DNA of 5,731 nt. Origin: an uncultured Prevotella sp. (lineage in GTDB: Bacteria; Bacteroidota; Bacteroidia; Bacteroidales; Bacteroidaceae). This document shows, piece by piece, positions 1 to 5,731 of the stretch. The notes under the pieces were generated by a model that worked only from the letters and a program-made list of their open reading frames with translations, searched no databases and had not been told where the DNA came from. The translations under genes were made by a program, and so were the position numbers. The stretch lies in contig CALBYK010000247.1 of the NCBI GenBank assembly GCA_937889855.1, positions 1-5,731 of the forward strand. The letters are read 5' to 3'. Every line of letters starts with the position of its first letter. Position 1 is the stretch's first letter.

Positions 1-448
1 CATTCGTCAGTCGTTCCACATGCTGTGACTTGACGACACTTGCTGTCGTTACTGGCTTGTTGGTTGTGTTTACTGTCCTGCCAGCCGTTCTATCCGTTGA
101 CAATGTAGCCAAACGCGAAATCTCCTTTTCAAGAGAGCGTATCTGCTTTTCCATAGTGCATATCTGCCTATTCTGGCTATTGACGGTTCTTGTCAGCGTG
201 TCCACATACGAGGCGAGTCCACGGATCGTTTCCTCCATCTTGTCCACACGCCTGACGAGAGCCGTCACATCGGCGTCGGTGTTGCCGCCGCGCTGTGTCG
301 TAGCGTTTTGCCGTGTGCCGCGTTGGGCGGACGTGCCGTCAAACGGTCCGCGCAGTTGGTCAAGAAGTTTGAATAGTTTTCCGTTGGCAGCGAGCACTAT
401 AGCCACCACTACCAAAGCCACAATAAACAGAAAAGCCAAATATATCAT
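1..448 (-). CDS. Single-span membrane protein with long coiled coil, 3' end cut by window
   Basis: I do not recognise this gene. The minus-strand frame is open from an ATG at 448-446 to base 1, giving 149 residues with no stop, so the C-terminus is missing. Residues 2-20 form an uninterrupted hydrophobic helix (Ile, Leu, Val, Ala, Phe) with no charge before it. Lys24, Lys27 and Arg33 follow it, so by the positive-inside rule the rest should be cytoplasmic. A polar Thr/Gln/Gly/Arg linker (about 35-59) leads into a strict heptad pattern at 61-113: V61, L64, V68, M71, I75, L78, V82, L85, V89, Q92, I96, M99, I103, L106, I110, L113. A Thr/Asn-rich stretch follows, and the visible end may begin another domain. 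The start lies 32 bp after the preceding gene's stop, in the same direction. The order TM, linker, coiled coil resembles that upstream gene, so a shared architecture is possible. A 145-codon plus-strand frame overlaps here but has no features of a real protein. Confidence 0.85.
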   Translation of the reverse strand, partial: MIYLAFLFIVALVVVAIVLAANGKLFKLLDQLRGPFDGTSAQRGTRQNATTQRGGNTDADVTALVRRVDKMEETIRGLASYVDTLTRTVNSQNRQICTMEKQIRSLEKEISRLATLSTDRTAGRTVNTTNKPVTTASVVKSQHVERLTN

Positions 449-480
449 CGTATATTATTTATTTTGACAGAACACATTAT
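449..480 (-). other. A/T-rich intergenic leader before the coiled-coil gene
   Basis: This 32-bp gap lies between a TAG stop and the next ATG; only 7 of its 32 bases are G or C. There is no purine-rich Shine-Dalgarno block near the ATG. Instead, an A/T run (AAAATAAATAATATA on the minus strand) sits just upstream, which is the usual look of a Bacteroidota translation start. I see no hairpin with a T-tract and no match to the Bacteroides TAnnTTTG promoter element, so read-through from the upstream gene is the simplest view. Confidence 0.5.
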
Positions 481-1563
481 CTACTTAAGTTCCACCACAG
501 CCTTCTTTATGATGGTCCATCCGCTGCTCGTCTTGCGCACACGCCCCGGCTCAAGCGTCACAATAGCCTTTGCACTCATTTCCTTCGACTTCACCTCTAC
601 GGCACTTGCCACAGAATAGGCAAAGTTTGAAATGAGATAAAGCTGCGCGTTAGCTGCATCGTTCACTTTGAACGTGCCTTCATTGCCCGACACGTTCAGC
701 ACAAACACGGTATACTCATCACGTGTCGGCTGCAAGTCGTCAACTGGGAACACCATTCCGTTAAGGATATTGGCATAAAGCTCCATGCTGCTTGACTTCC
801 TATTGACCGCTACATTATTTTGAGTCTGCGGCTGCATGTTGCTGTTGCTTGCCACACGTGCGCGAAGGTTGTCCAACTCTATATTGAGTCCTGTGTTCTG
901 CTGCCTCAGCTCTTCTCTTTCGGCCTCAAGGCCGGCAATTCTCTCACGCAAGGTGTCGATAAGCTTCTTGTCGGCACTTGGTTCTTCCTCAGCCGGCTCT
1001 GCATGGCGTCTGTTGTTGACAGTTTTTTTGCGCGAAGCAAAATAAATGATGACAATCACAGCTACAGCGACGATTATCCACATTTTCATGTTGCCCGATA
1101 GGAAGACCTTGCTGTCCTCGTCCTTGCCGCCATTGGCAGTTTGTGCCGCGCTGCCGGCATCGTTCTTGGCGGTGGTGTCAACAGCCGTCGTGTCAACGCC
1201 CTGCTGTGAAGGGTCCCCATTCTGCTGTCCCTGCTGTTGTGGCTGTTGCTGTTGGCTACCCTGTCCACGTTCCCTGTTGGCTTGCCGGTCGGCATTAGCC
1301 TCGTCGGTCATCAGTTGTGCGTCATTAGTGCCTCCCTTGGGTGTCGCGGGAGCAGACCGGTTTTTATTGGGATCCTGAGTCTTTTTAGCCTCATCAGCCT
1401 TTGCTTTTTGAGCAGCAGCCTTCTGTCCAGCCTTCTTGTCTACTTGCGCTTGCGCATTGCCTTGGCTCTGCTCCATCAAGCAGCCGCCATCGAAGGCGAC
1501 CACTTGATTAGCAGATAGCAACAAAGCGAAAGCTATTGTTGAAAATACATGCTTCATAACCAT
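481..1563 (-). CDS. Signal-peptide, single-TM protein with Q-rich periplasmic stretch and cytoplasmic coiled coil
   Basis: This is a 360-residue protein of unknown function. Residues 1-23 look like a Sec signal peptide: Lys4, a hydrophobic core at 6-17, and a V-V-A site before Phe24. Residues 24-157 are low complexity, rich in Ala, Lys, Gln, Asp and Asn, with a Gln block at 101-121 and a doubled VDTTA at 123-132. A transmembrane helix at 161-176 is followed by S-R-K-K, placing the N-terminal part in the periplasm and the C-terminal part in the cytoplasm. Residues 202-237 make a regular coiled coil, with a positions I202, I209, R216, N223, L230, V237 and d positions L205, L212, L219, L226, L233. 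The Asn at an a position is typical of parallel dimers. After a Gln/Asn linker, 257-360 looks like a compact beta-rich domain ending in W-x-I-I-K-K. The chosen ATG overlaps the upstream stop; the ATG two codons later (1557) is also possible. Cys28 sits in D-G-G-C, which is not a lipobox. Confidence 0.9.
   Translation of the reverse strand: MVMKHVFSTIAFALLLSANQVVAFDGGCLMEQSQGNAQAQVDKKAGQKAAAQKAKADEAKKTQDPNKNRSAPATPKGGTNDAQLMTDEANADRQANRERGQGSQQQQPQQQGQQNGDPSQQGVDTTAVDTTAKNDAGSAAQTANGGKDEDSKVFLSGNMKMWIIVAVAVIVIIYFASRKKTVNNRRHAEPAEEEPSADKKLIDTLRERIAGLEAEREELRQQNTGLNIELDNLRARVASNSNMQPQTQNNVAVNRKSSSMELYANILNGMVFPVDDLQPTRDEYTVFVLNVSGNEGTFKVNDAANAQLYLISNFAYSVASAVEVKSKEMSAKAIVTLEPGRVRKTSSGWTIIKKAVVELK
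1168..1197 (-). repeat. Imperfect 15-bp tandem duplication encoding VDTTA twice
   Basis: Two adjacent 15-bp units (1197-1183 and 1182-1168 on the minus strand) both encode Val-Asp-Thr-Thr-Ala. They differ only at third codon positions (ACG ACG GCT versus ACC ACC GCC), so the peptide repeat is kept while the DNA has drifted. It lies in the low-complexity periplasmic stretch of the membrane protein. Confidence 0.7.
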
Positions 1564-1565
1564 TA
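1561..1565 (-). promoter_or_regulatory. TAATG stop-start overlap, likely translational coupling
   Basis: The TAA stop of the actin-like ATPase gene (1565-1563) shares its last A with the ATG of the membrane protein gene (1563-1561). No Shine-Dalgarno sequence precedes the ATG, since the bases upstream are the last codons of the ATPase. Such an overlap usually means that ribosomes finishing the first gene restart on the second, keeping the two products in a linked ratio. Confidence 0.65.
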
Positions 1566-4500
1566 CAATTTAGATGCCTCATACAAGCCATTCTTCAATG
1601 GCCAAAAGAACATTGTCTCACTAACATAGTCGGCAGCAGGATTCTTCGACATTAGGTCGAAACTCTGCGAGGCTTCATGCTCAAGCTTATCTATAAGAGC
1701 ATCCTTAAATATAATGCCGAACTCCTCCTTGAAGAAACGCGCAATCTTCTTGTTGCGCACAAACGCATCAAGGAATTTCTCATACGACTTTAGCACGTCG
1801 TCCTTATACTTAGGAACATCTTCATACTCAAGCTCATCGTCAATCTCCTTGTCGATGCCAAACACACAAAGCGGCTCCTCGTCATATTCGCGAATCTCCT
1901 GAAGAGAACTATGGTTTACGAGCATCGCGCCCTGTGCTGTGACCTCCTTGGCGTTTGCCTGGAACCTCACATTGAAATTCTTCGGCATCCTGCACTTATC
2001 GCCGCCCGAAAGCGACTCCATGAATGTCGACAGAAGCATCTTGACAATATCCTTCACATCCTTCTCGTTGTCACTTATGATACGTATGTACTTAGCTCCC
2101 ATACCCGAGAACGTGATTGTAGACGGGATAGAGATGTGACGTTCTGTGAGAACCTGTGCCACATGATAAAGAATTGCACCGAGATGCACACAGAGAACAG
2201 GCATGAGCTTGTCTTCACTCTTGCGGATGTAACCCGTATACTTGAACTCATCCTCATAACGGAAGATGTAGCTCATCAAGTCGGACGATTTCTTCACAAT
2301 ACTCTTGTATTGCTCATAACCCTTACGGCGGTCGTCTGAAACGAGAAGAGAATGGTTTGCAAGTTTATCCTCAAAATCCTTGACAAACCCATTGTCCTTC
2401 TTCTTGTTGTCAACGAGATGCTTGCCGTCGCCCCATATGTCGTCGCCGGCAAACTTGGACGACGTGTAATAGAACGTCTTGTTCTCCACGTCTGCAAACA
2501 GCATGTCCGTAGTACCGCCACCTATATCTATGTTAAGGGCATTATCCGTGAAGTTTCCGTCATTCGAAATCATTGAGAAGTAAGGAGCTATTGACTCCGT
2601 TACGCGCTCCACCTCAACGTTTCCCTGACCCATTATCATATCGAAAGCCTCCTCCCAATAAGCGGCTATCTCATTGCGCACAGTGCGCTTCATTGTATAC
2701 GGGAACGTTATGAACACCTTGAAACTTGTTCGCGGAGCAGCAAGCAACATAAGCTTGTTCTTTATCATCCACGCATTTTGGTAGCAGAAAGCCTTCACTC
2801 GGTTTTGCTTTACGGTCAACGGTTCGTCCGTGTTGCCCTCCTCAATGTCCCACTTGATATTGGTGTTATATTTCTCCTTAGGCAGGTCAACAAGCTCCTT
2901 GAGGAAGTTGAAACCAATATTGATGTCGGCAAACAACTGCGGATTGGCTATCTTGTCAAAGCCATTCAGCGCATCGTTCACCTCACATGTCACCGTGCGG
3001 AACGGATAGGCCACATTACTCTGTTTGCCGAGGAGCAGCGGCACAAACTCGCGGTCAAGCGAAGTGATGTACGGACTCATCATATACATCGAGTTGCGGT
3101 AGTCGTCGCCATAGTTTCCCTTGTCCAAGTTTATCTTGTTGAGCATGAGCACCTGCATATCGTCGCGTATTATCTCCAGACTCCTTGGCGCTCCACCGCC
3201 ATCGGTAGAGTAGCTTATATATGTATTGGTTGTACCGAAGTCGATGCCTACCACCGTGTCGCCGCCACCATCGGCCGGTGTAACTTCCTTAAAGTTCGGA
3301 ATCAACAACGCCTTAGCCCCATTAGCCTCAACCTCACATATGTCGAACGCCTTGCTTATCTCATCATATCGTCCGCCTATGTTCAGACGGCGCTTGCTCC
3401 TCACGTCAGCGACAGCCTCAACCTTGCCGTCCCTTAAGGCATAATAGTTGACCGTCACCTGGCTCTTGGCATCAAGCACAAGCACCGAATAAATGTTAGG
3501 TACAGCGTTGCCAATTATACGGTACGAAGGGAACACACCCACAGAGAACACATTGGGGTAGTTTTTCATCTCCACAATATCCTCCTTATAATAAGTGTGC
3601 ACAAGCTCGATGTAGGGATGGCCCTTGAACTTGACAGGTATGAAGAGATGCACCTTCACGGTTTCCGTATCCAGTTCCTCAAGACTGATCGACAGTCCCT
3701 CCACATTTCCGTTAATGAAGTCGGATGGCTTGAAGTACTCGAATATCTCCTTGCGCAACGGCAACAGATAGTCGCCGTCACCAGACGTACTTATGCCGAA
3801 AGTCATGAAGTTGTCGGTGTCAACCTTATAGCCCACCTTGATGATTTTTTCTTGAAGGAAGTCGGCGTCTGTGAGATAAGGATACTTGATGTGCATTCCT
3901 CCTGGGAGAGTACGGGCAGAGAGTGGCTCGTCAGCGTTGCGTGCGATGTCAACACCCGTTGTCCAGGGCATGCCTGCCACATACGTTGCGCCAGTAATGC
4001 CGGCATCCGACAAGACAAGAGGCGTTACAACATTACCGTCATTAACGGTTGCGGCGATTTTGTAGTCGTCTGCTATCTGACTAATGTCTATACCTCCATT
4101 ATTGACATCACCTCCATTTGGATTTGGTATTGGTGGCACAACGCCAGCCTTTGTAGCAATGAACAGAGTTTCAGTTCCGCCTTTGCCCAACACGTCAATC
4201 TCTGACATGTTTGCCTTTACACAGCCATAGTCGGCACGGAATTTGGCAACATCATACGGGTCGGCTCCGGTAATATTCACAAACTCGGTTTTCATGTCAT
4301 TGTCGTATATCTGCTGGTTGCGGTAGATATACTGAAAGAAAGCCGTGTCTTTCATCCCCGGCACATTGCGGAACGCCACAAAATAGCGTGTCAGCATTTT
4401 ACGGAAATCGATGTGGCGCTTGTACAGAGGCACAGCCACAGCCGTTGGCTCCGAGTAGTCGGGAAAGAGCTGGTTGCCGGCAAGTCCATGGGCATCGGTT

Positions 4501-5033
4501 ATGTTCTTGACACGCTGCCAGTTGGGCGACGTGTAAACGAGCGTGAACGGTGAGGTGCCGCCGATGAGCACACCGTTATAATAAATAAGGTATATGTCCT
4601 TCACGCCGAGATTGAGCGCGAAGTTCTCAAGGCTCTTTCCAAGAACCTGGTGTCCATGGCTCTGACTGTTCTTCAACGCTGCGATGTTTGCGCTCACGTT
4701 CCATGGCTTCACCTCTATGGCGTCACCGTAGCCATAGATGAACTCAAGGAAGTCGAGACACTCCGACACAAGCTTGCCATAAGCCGAATTGTCATCGGCA
4801 CCGTCAGGCGAGCCGTTCACCATCTCAAAAGCCGTCTTGAAGAGGAACACACGTGCGAACGGAGTTGGGATTGACGTGCCCATCTTAGATAGGGCGATAC
4901 CCGACCCTACCGTGTCGGTGATATGAGGTATACGCGATGTGTCGTATGCCATTGTCTTCTCCCATCCGCTAAGGTTAAGCCCGCGCTCAGCCGGATAGAT
5001 AGCCTTGTTTATATTGTTGAATATCTTAGCCAT
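1563..5033 (-). CDS. Large protein with C-terminal actin/Hsp70-like ATPase domain
   Basis: This 1156-residue, apparently cytoplasmic protein has no signal peptide or membrane helix. An actin/Hsp70-type nucleotide-binding core spans about 594-1040. It has phosphate-1 with D598-F-G-T-T-N-T, connect-1 with E813-S-I-A-P-Y, phosphate-2 with D836-I-G-G-G-T-T-D, and an adenosine motif F-S-G-M-G-A at 975-980. Their order is that of Hsp70, and ATP binding is a safe inference. The core does not start the protein. It is preceded by about 590 residues in two modules (about 1-298 and 317-583), separated by a Pro/Asn/Gly linker at 299-316 and joined to the ATPase by a Gly-rich linker at 584-593. I cannot assign these modules; the second looks beta-rich. 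A charged helical tail (about 1041-1156) replaces the beta-type substrate-binding domain of DnaK. The ATG at 5033 lies 2 bp after the upstream stop. SrfB-type or other divergent Hsp70-like families are candidates, but I cannot confirm one. Confidence 0.93.
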   Translation of the reverse strand: MAKIFNNINKAIYPAERGLNLSGWEKTMAYDTSRIPHITDTVGSGIALSKMGTSIPTPFARVFLFKTAFEMVNGSPDGADDNSAYGKLVSECLDFLEFIYGYGDAIEVKPWNVSANIAALKNSQSHGHQVLGKSLENFALNLGVKDIYLIYYNGVLIGGTSPFTLVYTSPNWQRVKNITDAHGLAGNQLFPDYSEPTAVAVPLYKRHIDFRKMLTRYFVAFRNVPGMKDTAFFQYIYRNQQIYDNDMKTEFVNITGADPYDVAKFRADYGCVKANMSEIDVLGKGGTETLFIATKAGVVPPIPNPNGGDVNNGGIDISQIADDYKIAATVNDGNVVTPLVLSDAGITGATYVAGMPWTTGVDIARNADEPLSARTLPGGMHIKYPYLTDADFLQEKIIKVGYKVDTDNFMTFGISTSGDGDYLLPLRKEIFEYFKPSDFINGNVEGLSISLEELDTETVKVHLFIPVKFKGHPYIELVHTYYKEDIVEMKNYPNVFSVGVFPSYRIIGNAVPNIYSVLVLDAKSQVTVNYYALRDGKVEAVADVRSKRRLNIGGRYDEISKAFDICEVEANGAKALLIPNFKEVTPADGGGDTVVGIDFGTTNTYISYSTDGGGAPRSLEIIRDDMQVLMLNKINLDKGNYGDDYRNSMYMMSPYITSLDREFVPLLLGKQSNVAYPFRTVTCEVNDALNGFDKIANPQLFADINIGFNFLKELVDLPKEKYNTNIKWDIEEGNTDEPLTVKQNRVKAFCYQNAWMIKNKLMLLAAPRTSFKVFITFPYTMKRTVRNEIAAYWEEAFDMIMGQGNVEVERVTESIAPYFSMISNDGNFTDNALNIDIGGGTTDMLFADVENKTFYYTSSKFAGDDIWGDGKHLVDNKKKDNGFVKDFEDKLANHSLLVSDDRRKGYEQYKSIVKKSSDLMSYIFRYEDEFKYTGYIRKSEDKLMPVLCVHLGAILYHVAQVLTERHISIPSTITFSGMGAKYIRIISDNEKDVKDIVKMLLSTFMESLSGGDKCRMPKNFNVRFQANAKEVTAQGAMLVNHSSLQEIREYDEEPLCVFGIDKEIDDELEYEDVPKYKDDVLKSYEKFLDAFVRNKKIARFFKEEFGIIFKDALIDKLEHEASQSFDLMSKNPAADYVSETMFFWPLKNGLYEASKL
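2079..2120 (-). other. Adenosine motif of the actin-like ATPase
   Basis: Residues 972-985 of the large protein read T-I-T-F-S-G-M-G-A-K-Y-I-R-I. A beta strand runs into a small-residue G-x-G-A turn and then a helix, as in the adenosine-binding loop of Hsp70 and actin. It lies 141 residues after the phosphate-2 aspartate, close to the spacing I recall for DnaK. Confidence 0.75.
2505..2534 (-). other. Phosphate-2 motif of the actin-like ATPase
   Basis: Residues 834-843 (N-I-D-I-G-G-G-T-T-D) match the phosphate-2 loop of the Hsp70/actin superfamily almost perfectly, including the aspartate expected to act with the metal and water, and the triple glycine. The connect-1 helix (E-S-I-A-P-Y, residues 813-818) lies just upstream, as in Hsp70, where the equivalent is E-P-T-A-A-A. 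Confidence 0.88.
3222..3254 (-). other. Phosphate-1 motif of the actin-like ATPase
   Basis: Residues 594-604 (V-V-G-I-D-F-G-T-T-N-T) are a textbook phosphate-1 loop, which in Hsp70 proteins normally stands within the first dozen residues. Here it begins at residue 594, directly after a Gly/Asp linker. This marks the true start of the ATPase domain inside a much longer chain. Confidence 0.9.
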
Positions 5034-5035
5034 AG

Positions 5036-5731
5036 TTATTTCTTGTTTTTGATTTCACTATACAGTTCGTACATCTTGCCCGAAGCCTCATAATAGGTTT
5101 CAAGGAGAATCTGCTCGTCGTTGTCCCAGGTGTTGCCAATCTTCTTGAACACTTCGTTGCAGAACGAAGAGAAGTCTTTGTAAATAGCACCCTTCTTGAA
5201 AAGGCTTCCCGTTGGAGCGTCATAGCCAACCACATACTCGTATAGGTCGTTGGCTACAACCGTCTGCGAGTCGTCCTTGCGCGGTTTGTGCAGGAACGGC
5301 TTGAAACCATCCTTCTGGCAAGTCATCTCGTCGAGCCAGTTGTTGAAGTCATCAATAAACATCTCCAGGTCCTTGTACATTCCACGTCCCACCTTGTTGG
5401 CAAGGTCAAGAGTCTTGTAGTAGGCCTCTTTCTCAGGGATGCGGTCGTTGGCAACATAGTCCTTGTAATACTTGAAGGTGAGCCCCATTGTGAAGAGGAA
5501 CTGTAGGTAGTCCTCGTAGTCGTTGTCATCAAAGTTGGTGAAATTAAACTTCTCCCCATTCTCAACATTCTTGGGCAATCCGTACTCGCGATACTTGGAT
5601 GACTTAAGCGCGTCCTCGTCCTTGCAGATGAAGTCGAGCACACTGAGGGCAGAGAGAAACTCCACGATATGCGCGTCGTTCCTCTGCGTGTCGCGTCCCT
5701 CCGAATAAGGCAGAATCGTTGGCTCATCATC
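5036..5731 (-). CDS. C-terminal 231 residues of an unidentified soluble protein, 5' end cut by window
   Basis: The frame ends with TAA at 5038-5036 and stays open to the window edge, so the start is upstream of the window. A GTG at 5665 could be taken as a start, but the 22 codons before it are open and protein-like and run straight into the block after it; I therefore treat the gene as partial. Counting from the edge, residues 12-34 hold G-R-D-T-Q-R-N-D-A-H and then a hydrophobic helix (V-E-F-L-S-A-L-S-V-L-D-F). The rest looks mainly helical and soluble, rich in Tyr, Phe, Asp and Lys, with scattered single cysteines and a Lys-rich end. There is no signal peptide or membrane segment in the visible part. 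The next gene, the actin-like ATPase, begins 2 bp later, so the two are surely co-transcribed. From memory, the N-D-A-H helix block resembles the part after the GTPase fold in bacterial tubulin-like (Tubulin_2 type) proteins; this is a weak lead only. Confidence 0.85.
   Translation of the reverse strand, partial: DDEPTILPYSEGRDTQRNDAHIVEFLSALSVLDFICKDEDALKSSKYREYGLPKNVENGEKFNFTNFDDNDYEDYLQFLFTMGLTFKYYKDYVANDRIPEKEAYYKTLDLANKVGRGMYKDLEMFIDDFNNWLDEMTCQKDGFKPFLHKPRKDDSQTVVANDLYEYVVGYDAPTGSLFKKGAIYKDFSSFCNEVFKKIGNTWDNDEQILLETYYEASGKMYELYSEIKNKK

Noticed and set aside
30..467. A 145-codon plus-strand open frame with a hydrophobic N-terminus
   Set aside because: It is antisense to the minus-strand coiled-coil gene, whose heptads, membrane helix and A/T-rich leader make it far more convincing. 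The hydrophobic stretches here come from reading the other gene's codons backwards.
449..480. A promoter or terminator between the last two genes
   Set aside because: The 32 bp show no inverted repeat with a T-tract and no TAnnTTTG-type -7 element. The A/T richness is explained by a Bacteroidota translation leader.
1480..1563. The 360-residue protein as a lipoprotein anchored through Cys28
   Set aside because: The residues before the cysteine are F-D-G-G, with Asp at -3, so there is no lipobox. A signal peptidase I site after V-V-A fits better.
2778..3437. A 219-codon plus-strand open frame
   Set aside because: It lies wholly antisense to the ATPase gene across the phosphate-1 motif region, is His/Val/Arg-rich without domain features, and has no leader signal. 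It is a by-product of codon bias.
3597..4205. A 202-codon plus-strand open frame
   Set aside because: It is antisense to the N-terminal modules of the ATPase protein, shows no motif, and its composition fits a mirror reading of the real gene.
1563..5033. Calling the large protein DnaK/HscA or MreB/FtsA
   Set aside because: The ATPase core is not N-terminal, there is no DnaK-type beta substrate-binding domain, the length is about twice or more that of these families, and the neighbours are not chaperone or cell-shape genes.

Overview
The window is a four-gene segment read entirely from the minus strand, so transcription runs from base 5731 toward base 1. Both outer genes are cut by the window edges. 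The genes are packed like one operon: gaps of 2 bp, a 1-bp overlap (TAATG) and 32 bp. I see no rRNA, tRNA, mobile element, CRISPR array, promoter or hairpin terminator. The layout suggests a member of the Bacteroidota (Bacteroidales or Prevotella-like). No start codon has a Shine-Dalgarno sequence, and the leaders before two of the starts are A/T-rich. GC content looks moderate, and the proteins have the Asn/Asp/Lys/Tyr-rich character usual there. This placement is an inference from style, not from a marker gene.

In transcription order: (1) 5731-5036 is the C-terminal 231 residues of a soluble, aromatic- and acid-rich protein whose N-terminus lies outside the window. (2) 5033-1563 is a 1156-residue protein with two N-terminal modules of unknown fold (about 590 residues), then a clear actin/Hsp70-type ATPase core (phosphate-1, connect-1, phosphate-2 and adenosine motifs, all in the right order), then a charged helical tail. 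(3) 1563-481 is a 360-residue membrane protein with a cleavable signal peptide, a Gln/Ala/Lys-rich periplasmic stretch, one transmembrane helix, a cytoplasmic coiled coil and a C-terminal beta-rich domain. (4) 448-1 is the N-terminal 149 residues of another membrane protein, with an N-terminal transmembrane helix followed by eight regular heptads of coiled coil.

Taken together, the segment looks like part of an undescribed or poorly described system. A large cytoplasmic actin-like ATPase is made with two single-span membrane proteins whose coiled coils are predicted to face the cytoplasm. A plausible reading is a membrane-tethered, nucleotide-driven assembly (cytoskeletal, stress-surveillance or defence-like), but nothing in the sequence fixes the function. 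The missing 5' part of gene 1 is the piece most likely to settle it.
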